Source: Treponema parvum | GTDB taxonomy: Bacteria; Spirochaetota; Spirochaetia; Treponematales; Treponemataceae | Reading direction: 5' to 3' | DNA length: 64,000 bases | Assembly: GCF_017893945.1 (NCBI RefSeq) | Contig: NZ_CP054257.1 | Location: 744,001-808,000 of the forward strand | Notes under the pieces: model-generated | What the model saw: only the letters and a program-made list of their open reading frames with translations | Told to the model about the DNA's origin: nothing | The model's database searches: none | Position numbers and translations under genes: made by a program | Part shown: positions 44,764 through 53,433 of the stretch, one piece after another | How the letters are laid out: every line of letters begins with the position of its first letter | How positions within the stretch are numbered: the first letter of the stretch is position 1

Positions 44764-45258
44764 ATGCTAAAACCGCTTTTAAAAAATGTGCTTGTTGCCG
44801 TAAACGGATCTGAAGCTTCCATGCATGCGTCGATGTACGGAATTTTGCTTGCAAAGCAGCTTCATGTAAATTTAAAGGCCGTTTTTGTAGTCGACACGGC
44901 GACTTTAAAGCAGCTCACCATGACTAAACTTTTTGTTGCCGATGAAAGCGAAAGCTATGAGACAAACCTTGTTGCCGACGGAGAACATTATCTTCAATAT
45001 ATAATCGATCTGGCAAAACAAAAAGGAGTTCAGGTAGAGACCGAATTGCGAAAAGGCGCGGTCTGGTCCGAAATAATAGCTTGCGCGGATGAATTTTACG
45101 CCGATCTCATACTTATAGGCGGAAGAGAAATAAATGCCTATGATTCTATGCGACGGAATGTCGTATCCGCTTCCAGGGGCGAAATAATTTCCGGAGCGCA
45201 CTGTTCGGTTATGGTTGTAAGAAAGCCCGGATTGGAACAGATTTTCAAGCAGGCGTAA
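44764..45258 (+). CDS. universal stress protein family
   Basis: 164 residues of the UspA fold. NVLVAVNGSEASMHASMYGILLAKQL at the N-terminus, LILIGGREINAYDSMRRN near 118-135 and GAHCSVMVVRKPG at the end match the ATP-binding class, though the G-x2-G-x9-G-S/T motif is loose (GGREIN...SRGEIISG). Role in stress adaptation is by family only. A J-domain gene follows after 25 bases, so the two may be co-expressed under stress. Confidence 0.83.
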   Translation: MLKPLLKNVLVAVNGSEASMHASMYGILLAKQLHVNLKAVFVVDTATLKQLTMTKLFVADESESYETNLVADGEHYLQYIIDLAKQKGVQVETELRKGAVWSEIIACADEFYADLILIGGREINAYDSMRRNVVSASRGEIISGAHCSVMVVRKPGLEQIFKQA

Positions 45259-45283
45259 GCTTTTTCTTTTACGGAATACGGCT

Positions 45284-46033
45284 TTGGAAAATTTTTATGA
45301 AATACTCGGTGTCCGGCCGGATGCTTCTGCCGCCGAAATCAGAAAGGCTTACAGAAAAAAGGCTAAGGCTCTTCATCCGGACATGTCCCGGAAGCGCGAG
45401 AGCGGCGAATTTCAAAAAGTCGTTCAAGCGTACAGGATTCTTTCCGATGTGCGCGGCAGAAAGATCTTTGACGATACGCTTTTTACGCGGCGGCACAAGA
45501 CTGAAAAAACAAGGGAATTCGACTATCGGGAATGGCTTTTAGCGCGCGACGATGAAGAAAGCCGGGCGAAGTTGATTTTTTTTGATCTGATGCATGAGCG
45601 AGAAGACGAAGCCGTAAAGGAATTCAAATACATGTCCATGACTCATGCGGGTTTTTCGCTTAAAAGGTGGTTTACCCGTGAAGATTTTATGGATTTCGGC
45701 TATATTCTATCCGAAGAATTGGTCTTCAGGTCGGAATATTACGACGCGGCGCTCCTTCTCGAGCAGATAATCCGCATGGAATATTCTTTTCCGTATTTCA
45801 GGCTGTTTTTTCCTGAAGTGCTCGACTTAATGCGTTCCATTTTAAGGCGCAACGTTGAAGGGAATATGAGCGACGAATTGGCGCTGGATATTTGGGAGAG
45901 AGCCCTCGATCTTAGGCTGGGTAAGGCTGACGATATGTTTTTTTTAAATAAAATGGCTGAAGCTTATGAGCGCTTGGGGGATTGTAAGACGGCGGAAATC
46001 TGCCGTTCGGAAGCTTTAAAACTTTCCGTTTAA
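45284..46033 (+). CDS. J-domain protein
   Basis: 249 residues. An N-terminal J domain (NFYEILGVRPDASAAEIRKAYRKKAKALHPDMS, HPD at about 34-36, through DVRGRKIFDD at about 67) should stimulate a DnaK-type Hsp70. There is no Gly/Phe or zinc-finger region, so it is a class C J protein. The C-terminal 170 residues are helical and unrecognised, with a TPR-like close (LNKMAEAYERLGDCKTAEICRSEAL). Start TTG 45284, which gives the expected J-domain N-terminus. Confidence 0.85.
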   Translation: MENFYEILGVRPDASAAEIRKAYRKKAKALHPDMSRKRESGEFQKVVQAYRILSDVRGRKIFDDTLFTRRHKTEKTREFDYREWLLARDDEESRAKLIFFDLMHEREDEAVKEFKYMSMTHAGFSLKRWFTREDFMDFGYILSEELVFRSEYYDAALLLEQIIRMEYSFPYFRLFFPEVLDLMRSILRRNVEGNMSDELALDIWERALDLRLGKADDMFFLNKMAEAYERLGDCKTAEICRSEALKLSV

Positions 46034-46160
46034 TGAGGCCGCGGTATTTCGGCTTTGCCAAAATTCGCCATAAGCCGATGCACACGGAGATACGTCGGCT
46101 CATACTATTTCATCGGGCGAAATTAAACTTTTTAACGGCGATGCGAATTTCGGAGGTATT

Positions 46161-46916
46161 ATGATCCGTTTAAAAAACGATAAAGAAATCGAAGGCATAC
46201 GTAAATCCTGCCGTCTGCTTGCAGACATGTTTAAAGTTGTCATACCTGAAGTTAAAGAAGGAATTTCAACGAAGAGGATCGACGATCTTTGCAAACATTT
46301 TATTCTCGATCACGGAGGAAAACCTGCGTGGTATCAGGAAGACTTTCCGGGCGCCGCCTGCGTGAGCGTAAACGAGGAAGTTATTCACGGAGTGCCGTCT
46401 AACAAAAAAATTATCCGTGACGGCGACATCGTTTCGATAGATGTGGGTATAAATTTAAACGGCTTTATAAGCGATTCGTCGCATACCGTTATGGTGGGAA
46501 ACGTAAAACCGCAGGTAAAAAAACTTGTGGAAGTTACCGGAGAATGCCTTGCCGCGGGAATCGCCGCCTGCATCGCCGGCAACAGAATTCACGACATCTC
46601 AAAGGCCGTGTACGATATTGCCCGGAAACACGGCTACGGAGTAGTTTACGAATACTGCGGACACGGCGTGGGGCTTGACGTTCACGAGGATCCGAACATT
46701 CCGAATGTTCCCGGAGGAGGAGCGAACCCGCGCATTCAGCCGGGAATGGTGCTTGCCATTGAACCTATGATAAACCTTGGGACGGATGACGTTATTCTGG
46801 ATGAAAAAACCGGCTGGACGGTTGTTACCGCTGACGGTCTTCCGTCTGCGCACGAAGAACATACGGTCGCAGTCTTTTCCGATCACACTGAAATTTTGTC
46901 GGACTTGGGACTGTAA
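46161..46916 (+). CDS. map: methionine aminopeptidase, type I
   Basis: Removes the initiator methionine from new proteins. 251 residues with the five metal ligands in place: DVGINLNGFISDSSHTVMVG (two Asp), YEYCGHGVGLDVHEDPNIPN (His), LAIEPMINLG (Glu) and SAHEEHTVAV (Glu). TTCGGAGG precedes the ATG. Alone between a J-domain gene and citrate synthase. Confidence 0.96.
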   Translation: MIRLKNDKEIEGIRKSCRLLADMFKVVIPEVKEGISTKRIDDLCKHFILDHGGKPAWYQEDFPGAACVSVNEEVIHGVPSNKKIIRDGDIVSIDVGINLNGFISDSSHTVMVGNVKPQVKKLVEVTGECLAAGIAACIAGNRIHDISKAVYDIARKHGYGVVYEYCGHGVGLDVHEDPNIPNVPGGGANPRIQPGMVLAIEPMINLGTDDVILDEKTGWTVVTADGLPSAHEEHTVAVFSDHTEILSDLGL

Positions 46917-46980
46917 ACTCAGGCTTTAAAATGGGGCGGGAATTTTATGCGGAACGTGTCCGGCAAAATTGTCAATATAC

Positions 46981-47016
46981 TTGCATTTTTGATGTTAAAA
47001 ATTGTATAATTATAAT
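46981..47016 (+). promoter_or_regulatory. citrate synthase promoter
   Basis: TTGCAT 46981-46986, 18-nt spacer, TATAAT 47005-47010 with a second overlapping-style TATAAT at 47011-47016. Confidence 0.5.
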
Positions 47017-47085
47017 AGTTTATTAAAGTCTATGCATAAATATACGTGAGTTTGTGTGTTTTAGGCGCGGCCTTTGCCTGTGCCG

Positions 47086-48453
47086 ATGGAGTTGCTTTTG
47101 AAAAAGAAAAATGCCGAATTGTTAAGAAAATTTTCCGTTCTGTCCGAAAAAAATTCCCCGATAAACCCCGATCTTTATGAAAAATACGATGTAAAAAGGG
47201 GCCTTCGCTATGCTAACGGAACCGGCGTGTGCGTGGGGCTTACGCGGATAGGCGACGTAGTGGGATATGAGATCGTAAACGGAAAAAAAATCGCAGTTCC
47301 CGGAAAACTCCTGTACCGCGGATACGACGTGATCGACATTATTAAAGACGCTGAAAAACATAAACAGTTCGGCTATGCGCAGTGCGTGTATCTTTTACTC
47401 TTCGGCGAACTTCCTACTCAAAAGCAGCTTGACGAATTCAGCGGTCTTTTAAGTTCCATAAGAAATCTGCCTCCGAATTTTACCGAAGACATGATAATGA
47501 AGGCTCCGTCAAGCGACATAATGAACAAGATGGCGCGCGGAGTGCTCGCAAGCTATTCCTACGATCCGGATCCTGAAAACCGCTCGCTGGAAAACGTTTT
47601 GCGCCAGTGTCTTGAACTCATTGCTCGTTTTTCGTCGCTTGCCGCCTACGCTTACCAGGCGAAAAGACGTTTTTATGACGGAAAGAGCATGTACATACAC
47701 AACACAAAGGCCGGGCTTTCCACCGCGGAAAATTTTCTGCGACTCATAAGAAACGACAAGGAATACACTCCGCTTGAAGCGCATATACTTGACCTTTCGC
47801 TCATAGTCCATGCGGAGCACGGCGGCGGCAATAATTCGAGTTTAACGGTACACGTAGTGTCTTCTACGGACACGGATACATATTCGGCCATCGCCGCCGC
47901 CGTGGGTTCTTTAAAAGGAAGGCGACACGGCGGAGCCAACATCCGCGTTATGGAAATGATGGACGATATTAAGGCGAACGTAAAAGATTGGAGCGATGAA
48001 AATGCCGTCCGCAGCTATCTTTATAAAATTGCGACAAAAGAAGCCTTTGACAGGACCGGCTTGATCTACGGCATGGGGCACGCTGTGTACACGATAAGCG
48101 ATCCTCGCGCCGTTATAATGCGCGACAAGGCGAAGTTTTTAGCGGAAGAAAAAGGAATGCTCGACGAGTATAATCTTTACCTCCTTATCGAAAAGCTCGC
48201 GCCCGAAATTCTTTATGAAATTCACAGCGGCGAAAAACGGATCTGCACTAACGTTGATTTTTTCAGCGGTTTTATATACGAAATGTTGAATATTCCGAGG
48301 GAATTATTTACGCCGATTTTCGCCGTTTCCCGCATTGCGGGCTGGTCTGCGCATCGTATCGAAGAGATGATCGCCTGCGGAAGAATTTACCGCCCTGCGT
48401 ATCAGAGCGTATGCGAAGTTAGAAAATTTATTCCCATGGAAGACCGTAAATAA
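47086..48453 (+). CDS. gltA: citrate synthase
   Basis: Condenses acetyl-CoA with oxaloacetate. About 455 residues, with catalytic VHAEHGGGNNSS (His), YGMGHAVYTISDP (His) and CTNVDFFSGFIYEML (Asp), plus GRRHGGANIRVMEMM. Closest in layout to the long bacterial/clostridial type. The N-terminus is uncertain: ATG 47086, GTG 47080 and TTG 47074 are in frame and none has a good ribosome site. No other tricarboxylic-acid gene is in the window, so a partial pathway (for example to glutamate) is the likely context. A pseudouridine synthase follows. Confidence 0.92.
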   Translation: MELLLKKKNAELLRKFSVLSEKNSPINPDLYEKYDVKRGLRYANGTGVCVGLTRIGDVVGYEIVNGKKIAVPGKLLYRGYDVIDIIKDAEKHKQFGYAQCVYLLLFGELPTQKQLDEFSGLLSSIRNLPPNFTEDMIMKAPSSDIMNKMARGVLASYSYDPDPENRSLENVLRQCLELIARFSSLAAYAYQAKRRFYDGKSMYIHNTKAGLSTAENFLRLIRNDKEYTPLEAHILDLSLIVHAEHGGGNNSSLTVHVVSSTDTDTYSAIAAAVGSLKGRRHGGANIRVMEMMDDIKANVKDWSDENAVRSYLYKIATKEAFDRTGLIYGMGHAVYTISDPRAVIMRDKAKFLAEEKGMLDEYNLYLLIEKLAPEILYEIHSGEKRICTNVDFFSGFIYEMLNIPRELFTPIFAVSRIAGWSAHRIEEMIACGRIYRPAYQSVCEVRKFIPMEDRK

Positions 48454-48494
48454 GACGGTAAAAATACTGCAATCGATAGTAGCGGCGGCAAATA

Positions 48495-49331
48495 ATGGCG
48501 TCAAATGTTGAACGGCTGGACAAGTTTTTAGCTAACAATTCTTTCGGTACCCGTAAAGACGTAAAAAAAATTATCCGATCCGGCGCAGTCAAAATCAACG
48601 GCAATGTCGTTACGGATCGTTCTTTTCATTTGGATCCTTTAAAAGACAATGTCCTTGTTGAAAACGAGCCTGTTTTTGCAAGAGAATTCGTTTATCTCAT
48701 GATGAATAAGGCGGCAGGTTTTGTAAGCGCTAAGAGCGATAAAAGATACAAGACCGTCTTTGATCTGCTTGACGAAAAATACCGCAGCGCCAAAGAATTT
48801 GACGCCCTGCACACCGTCGGGCGGCTGGACTTGGACACGGAAGGACTTTTACTCTTTACAACCGACGGAAGTCTCACTCATTTTCTTATTTCGCCCAAAT
48901 CGCATATAGACAAAACTTATTTGGTATTTCTAAAAGAAAAGATGACGGCGGATGAAAAATCCGAGTGTATAAAACGTTTTGCGGCAGGCATACACATTGT
49001 CGGTGAAGACAATGAAGGCGAGGCCGATTGCGCTCCTGCAAAGGCGGAATTTATTGAAAAAGAAAAAGCTTTTGTGCTTGCCGGCAGCGTTGCCGCTTCA
49101 GCTTCCGCCTCCAATGAATTTTCTTTGCTTACGATCCACGAAGGAAAATACCATCAGGTAAAACGTATGTTTTGTGCGCTCTCCAATACGGTTGTCTATC
49201 TTAAGCGCCTTTCGATCGGCAATCTTCATCTTGATCCTTCGCTTAAACCGGGCGAATATCGAGAGCTCACCGCGGAAGAAGCGGAGTTCTTAAAGTCTTG
49301 CAGAGTAAAAAAATCCTGCGGCACGGAGTAA
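48495..49331 (+). CDS. RsuA-type pseudouridine synthase
   Basis: 278 residues. S4 domain ([34 protein letters not shown]) followed by the catalytic domain with [21 protein letters not shown] (nucleophile Asp in GRLD) and [15 protein letters not shown]. Belongs to the RsuA branch (16S rRNA) by length and layout, though target choice within this family cannot be read reliably. A short Glu/Ala/Ser-rich insertion (about 170-210) precedes the KYHQVKRMF block. No ribosome site. Possibly coupled to citrate synthase. Confidence 0.9.
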   Translation: MASNVERLDKFLANNSFGTRKDVKKIIRSGAVKINGNVVTDRSFHLDPLKDNVLVENEPVFAREFVYLMMNKAAGFVSAKSDKRYKTVFDLLDEKYRSAKEFDALHTVGRLDLDTEGLLLFTTDGSLTHFLISPKSHIDKTYLVFLKEKMTADEKSECIKRFAAGIHIVGEDNEGEADCAPAKAEFIEKEKAFVLAGSVAASASASNEFSLLTIHEGKYHQVKRMFCALSNTVVYLKRLSIGNLHLDPSLKPGEYRELTAEEAEFLKSCRVKKSCGTE

Positions 49332-49407
49332 AATCTATGAGGCAATGCCGGTGTATACAAGACTTTTCAAAGTTTTTACAATAAGGTTTGTAATTATGGG
49401 AGGATGT

Positions 49408-51174
49408 ATGCTGTCGGATATTGAAATCGCTCACAAGGCAAAGATAAAACCTATAACGGAAATTGCAAAAAAGATCGGAATCGATGAGTCGTCTTTGGAT
49501 TTATACGGCCCGTATAAGGCAAAAATTTCTATGGAGGAATTGCTCGCGCTTCAATCCAAGGCCGCCGCAGCCGGTATCGCTTCGTCTTCCGAAACCGGCG
49601 ATAAAACCGGTAAAACTTCACAAAAAGATTTCGTTTCGCCCGTATCTGCGTCTTCTTCCAGATGCGGAAAACTCATTCTTGTGACGGCTATTACGCCTAC
49701 TCCTGCAGGGGAAGGGAAATCCACGGTTTCTATAGGACTCGGCGACGGTCTTTCCAGGATCGGCAAGCGTTCCGTGATCGCCATTCGAGAACCTTCGCTG
49801 GGGCCTTGCTTCGGCGTAAAGGGCGGCGCGTGCGGCGGAGGTTACGCCCAGATAGTTCCGATGGAAGACATAAACCTGCATTTCACTGGCGATATCCACG
49901 CAATAACTGCGGCAAATAACCTTATAGCCGCCTTGGTCGACAATCACATTCATCAGGGAAATGAATTAAGAATAGATCCTGCAACGATTTCTTGGAAGCG
50001 CTGTATGGACTTGAATGACCGCTCGCTTAGAAACATCGTTATAGGTTTGGGCGGAAAGGTAAACGGAATCCCTCGGGAAGATCATTTTTTAATTTCCGTA
50101 GCAAGTGAAATAATGGCAATAATCTGCCTTTCACGCAGTATATCCGAACTGAAAACGCGGCTCGGTAGCATTGTGATAGGGCGCAATTATGACGGCAAAC
50201 CCGTTACGTTCGGACAGCTCAAATGCGTAGGTGCAGCCGCTGCCTTGCTCAAAGACGCCGTAAGGCCGAACCTTGTGCAAACCCTTGAAGGAACTCCGGC
50301 CTTCGTGCACGGCGGGCCTTTTGCAAACATCGCGCACGGCTGCAACAGCGTAAACGCCACGCTTTGCGCTCTCGCATCAAGCGACTATACGGTTACTGAA
50401 GCCGGATTCGGAGCCGATCTCGGAGCTGAAAAATTCTTTGACATAAAATGCAGGATCGCAGGTCTTAAACCTTCCGCCGTCGTAATAGTCGCAACGATAC
50501 GTGCCCTTAAAATGCACGGCGGCTCCGATAAAAGCGAGCTTTCAAAACCCAATACGGCCGCTCTTTCCGGCGGATTTGAAAATCTTCTTACTCATATAAA
50601 AAATGTTGAAAAATACGGCGTTCCTTCCGTTGTCGCCGTAAATAAATTTGCCGCCGATACGGAAGAAGAAATTGCTCTGCTTAAAGAACTGTGCGAAAAA
50701 AACGGCGTATCCGCAGTACTGTGCGAAAGCTGGGAAAAAGGCGGTGCCGGAGCCGAAGAACTTGCCCGGGCGGTAGTCAAACTGTGCGACGAAAAATCTG
50801 ATTTTCATTGTTTATACGAATCCTGCCTTCCCCTTGAGGACAAGATCGAATGCATAGCGACACGGATCTATCGTGCCGGAAAGGTAGACATCGCTCCTTC
50901 GGCTGCAAAAAAGTTAAAACAGTTTACGGAAGACGGTTTCGGAAATCTTCCCGTCTGCATAGCCAAAACTCAGAATTCCATAAGCCACGACCCCGCTCTC
51001 ATATGTGCGCCTAAAGGATTTACTTTTCCGATCAGAGACGTTCAGCTTTGCGCCGGCGCGGGGTTTGTGGTTGCTCTTGCGGGCGACATAATGACCATGC
51101 CGGGATTGCCTAAAATGCCCGCGGCTTTAAACATCGACGTCGACGACAACGGCATAATATCCGGTTTATTTTAG
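49408..51174 (+). CDS. fhs: formate-tetrahydrofolate ligase
   Basis: Makes 10-formyltetrahydrofolate from formate, THF and ATP, feeding one-carbon metabolism. The nucleotide loop [12 protein letters not shown] (about 95-106) and [66 protein letters not shown] are clear. The ATG at 49408 (GGGAGG upstream) is preferred to a start 63 bases earlier. 588 residues against about 556: the excess is a Ser/Thr/Lys/Gly-rich loop at about 51-84 before the catalytic core. No other folate enzyme is next to it. Confidence 0.95.
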   Translation: MLSDIEIAHKAKIKPITEIAKKIGIDESSLDLYGPYKAKISMEELLALQSKAAAAGIASSSETGDKTGKTSQKDFVSPVSASSSRCGKLILVTAITPTPAGEGKSTVSIGLGDGLSRIGKRSVIAIREPSLGPCFGVKGGACGGGYAQIVPMEDINLHFTGDIHAITAANNLIAALVDNHIHQGNELRIDPATISWKRCMDLNDRSLRNIVIGLGGKVNGIPREDHFLISVASEIMAIICLSRSISELKTRLGSIVIGRNYDGKPVTFGQLKCVGAAAALLKDAVRPNLVQTLEGTPAFVHGGPFANIAHGCNSVNATLCALASSDYTVTEAGFGADLGAEKFFDIKCRIAGLKPSAVVIVATIRALKMHGGSDKSELSKPNTAALSGGFENLLTHIKNVEKYGVPSVVAVNKFAADTEEEIALLKELCEKNGVSAVLCESWEKGGAGAEELARAVVKLCDEKSDFHCLYESCLPLEDKIECIATRIYRAGKVDIAPSAAKKLKQFTEDGFGNLPVCIAKTQNSISHDPALICAPKGFTFPIRDVQLCAGAGFVVALAGDIMTMPGLPKMPAALNIDVDDNGIISGLF

Positions 51175-51224
51175 CGAGATATTGAGGCGTTTAAAAACGC
51201 AGCGTGTCAAATTTCAAAAGCACT

Positions 51225-51851
51225 TTATACAAAAGGCTTCATTCTTCCATCTTCCATCGCGTTTTTTATAGCGTTAAGAAGGTCGCCGTATTGCGTAAAT
51301 GCGGGAATTCCGGGGTTTTCGGCGATGATCTTTTCCGTAGAACGGAATAAAAAGCCCGCCTTTGAAGCCTTTATCATAGCAAGGTCGTTAAAGGAATCTC
51401 CTGCAGCAATCGTGTCAAGACCGGCGGATTGCAGAGCTCTCACTGTCTCATATTTACCGTTTGCCTTTCTAAGTTTATAGCCGGTTATTTCGCCGTCGGG
51501 AGCAACCGTAAGAGTGTTGCAGAAGATCGTCGGGTATCCCAGTTTTTTCATCAGCGGCCATGCGAACTGTGTAAAAGTGTCGCTTAGTATTATCACTTGT
51601 GCGAAACTTCTGAGTTCGTTCATAAATTCAATTGCGCCTTTTAGAGGATCGATTTTTTGAATCGTCGCCTGAATTTCTTTCAGCCCCAAGCCTTTTTCTT
51701 TTAAAATTTTAAGACGGAATTTCATTAATTTGTCGTAATCCGGCTCGTCGCGGGTAGTCCGCTTGAGTTCGGGGATTCCCGTTTCTTCCGAAAAAGCTAT
51801 CCAAATTTCCGGTACCAAAACGCCTTCAAGATCAAGACAAGTTACAAACAT
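51225..51851 (-). CDS. thrH: phosphoserine/homoserine phosphotransferase ThrH
   Basis: A HAD-superfamily enzyme that dephosphorylates phosphoserine and can transfer phosphate to homoserine. 208 residues. TCLDLEGVLVPEIWIAF carries the nucleophile Asp. TTRDEPDYDKLMKFRLKIL, VILSDTFTQFA and IAAGDSFNDLAMI (metal site) match the Pseudomonas ThrH closely. The start ATG 51851 has GGAGAATA upstream; the longer in-frame start (51929) is rejected because it runs through a hairpin element. Convergent with fhs. Confidence 0.92.
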   Translation of the reverse strand: MFVTCLDLEGVLVPEIWIAFSEETGIPELKRTTRDEPDYDKLMKFRLKILKEKGLGLKEIQATIQKIDPLKGAIEFMNELRSFAQVIILSDTFTQFAWPLMKKLGYPTIFCNTLTVAPDGEITGYKLRKANGKYETVRALQSAGLDTIAAGDSFNDLAMIKASKAGFLFRSTEKIIAENPGIPAFTQYGDLLNAIKNAMEDGRMKPFV

Positions 51852-52158
51852 ATTATTCTCCGTAAATGCGGCGTTGCAGAAAATATCAATTTTCGAAAAC
51901 GCCGCATTCGTGCGCGTGAGCCGCAACAAGCGCGTAAGCGCGAAGTTTCGAGCGGCGCACAGTTTAAATAAATGAGTTTTCGAGAAAACTCAAAGTTAAA
52001 AGCCGCTGCGCCTACACAGCAGTGGCTTTTAAACATTCTCCATAAAATATTGCTAATTATAACCTGTCGACGATATTTATTCAATTTGGCGCATTTGGAT
52101 TTAGATTTTTACTTGAGAAAATACGTCTGGCGCTTCGAGCGCCGCGTTTGCCGCTTAT
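51852..52158. other. hairpin-rich intergenic region
   Basis: A 340-base gap between divergent genes. Copies present: composite hairpin element (51865-51925), GAGTTTTC/GAAAACTC dyad (51974-51991), and a further stem AAAAGCCGCTG / CAGTGGCTTTT (51998-52031). The rest is AT-rich up to the epmB-like promoter. No coding frame is supported. Confidence 0.5.
51865..51925. repeat. composite hairpin element upstream of thrH
   Basis: Perfect 11-bp arms AATGCGGCGTT (51865-51875) and AACGCCGCATT (51898-51908) around a 22-nt loop with the conserved core AAAATATCAATTTT. A GTGCGCG stretch follows at 51910. Read from thrH (minus strand), it ends just before the thrH ribosome site. Confidence 0.65.
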
Positions 52159-52187
52159 TTGCTAAAATGCCGTATTCTTACTATACT
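52159..52187 (+). promoter_or_regulatory. epmB-like gene promoter, start codon 7 nt after the -10
   Basis: TTGCTA 52159-52164, 17-nt spacer, TATACT 52182-52187, ATG at 52195 with no Shine-Dalgarno. Confidence 0.5.
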
Positions 52188-52194
52188 CGTTTTA

Positions 52195-53241
52195 ATGACA
52201 AGCTCTCCGAATGAAAACAAAATGCCTCTTCTTGTTTCATCGCATTATAAACTCGTTCTAAAGCGGTTATCCGATGCGGAAGAAGAAGAATACCTTAAGG
52301 CTATGCGGCGGCAGGTTTTTTATTCGGATAAAGAAGACTCTGTCTTGCCTTATGAAATTTCAGATCCGCTCGGCGCATGCAAATTTCAAGTGACAAAACG
52401 CGCAGTGCATCAATATAAAAATCGAATACTTTTGCTTACCACAGGAAAATGTTTTTCAAATTGCCGTTATTGTTTTCGCAGGGACTCTTCGATAAGGGGC
52501 GAAGGTTTTATTCCCACCGAAGAAATCGAAAATGTGTGCGCCTATGTCAAAAATCATCCTGAAGTGCAGGAAATTCTGCTTTCAGGCGGCGATTGTCTTA
52601 CCGCTAGTGATAATGAACTTTTTGATCTCATCGGTTTGCTGCGCTCGGCGCGAGCTTCGCCGACTAATACTTGCTCTTCCGGCGAACTTCTTATCCGCAT
52701 ATGCACCCGCGCCCCCGTTTTTGCGCCGGAACGTTTTACTTCTTCTTTGATCTCCATGCTTCAAAGTTTAAGACCTCTGTGGCTCATCCCTCACATAAAT
52801 CACCCAGCTGAAATAGATCCCAAATACTCGCCTGAAACCGTCCTTGTTCTAAAAAGGCTTATAGATTCGGGAATTCCGGTGCAGTCTCAAACGGTTTTGC
52901 TACGCGGCGTAAACGACAGTGTGGAAATTCTTTCAAAACTTTTTCACGGACTTACTCTGCTTGGCGTTCGTCCCGGCTATTTGTTTCAGGGCGACTTGGT
53001 TCCCGGAACGGCGCATTTCCGTGTGCCGATAGAAAACGGAATCTCATTGTATGAAAAACTTCGTAAAGAGTTGTCAGGACTTTCTACTCCCGTCTATGCC
53101 GTTGATTTACCGGGCGGCGGCGGCAAGATAAATTTGCTCCGTTTTGCTTCCGATCTTACGCATTTTCAGATTATAAAAGGCGAAAAAGATTATAAAATAA
53201 AAGATGAGGACGGCAATGTCTGGTCTTATCCTATAGAATGA
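52195..53241 (+). CDS. radical SAM lysine 2,3-aminomutase family (EpmB-like)
   Basis: 348 residues. The radical-SAM cluster motif is GKCFSNCRYCFRRDS (CxxxCxxC). The SAM-binding LLSGGDCLT and PLP/substrate-binding HPAEIDPKYS, LLRGVNDSVE and YLFQGDLVPGTAHFRVPI place it with lysine 2,3-aminomutases. At about 348 residues it is shorter than KamA (about 415, which has a C-terminal extension) and fits EpmB, which makes beta-lysine for elongation factor P. No efp or epmA gene is in view to confirm this. No ribosome site; start judged by the promoter. Confidence 0.88.
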   Translation: MTSSPNENKMPLLVSSHYKLVLKRLSDAEEEEYLKAMRRQVFYSDKEDSVLPYEISDPLGACKFQVTKRAVHQYKNRILLLTTGKCFSNCRYCFRRDSSIRGEGFIPTEEIENVCAYVKNHPEVQEILLSGGDCLTASDNELFDLIGLLRSARASPTNTCSSGELLIRICTRAPVFAPERFTSSLISMLQSLRPLWLIPHINHPAEIDPKYSPETVLVLKRLIDSGIPVQSQTVLLRGVNDSVEILSKLFHGLTLLGVRPGYLFQGDLVPGTAHFRVPIENGISLYEKLRKELSGLSTPVYAVDLPGGGGKINLLRFASDLTHFQIIKGEKDYKIKDEDGNVWSYPIE

Positions 53242-53433
53242 AATTTATATTCACCCTAGTGCAGCTGCGGCGAACTGCAGAGCGCTGCCCGGAGTATAAG
53301 CCTTATATTCATCTTAGGGCGGATTGTGCCGAAACTGTCTCATAATGGACATGAAAGTATAAAAATCATAAAATGTTTTACATAAACGCGCCGCATGCTT
53401 GATGGCTGCGTCGTTACGGCGCCTCTAAAAACT

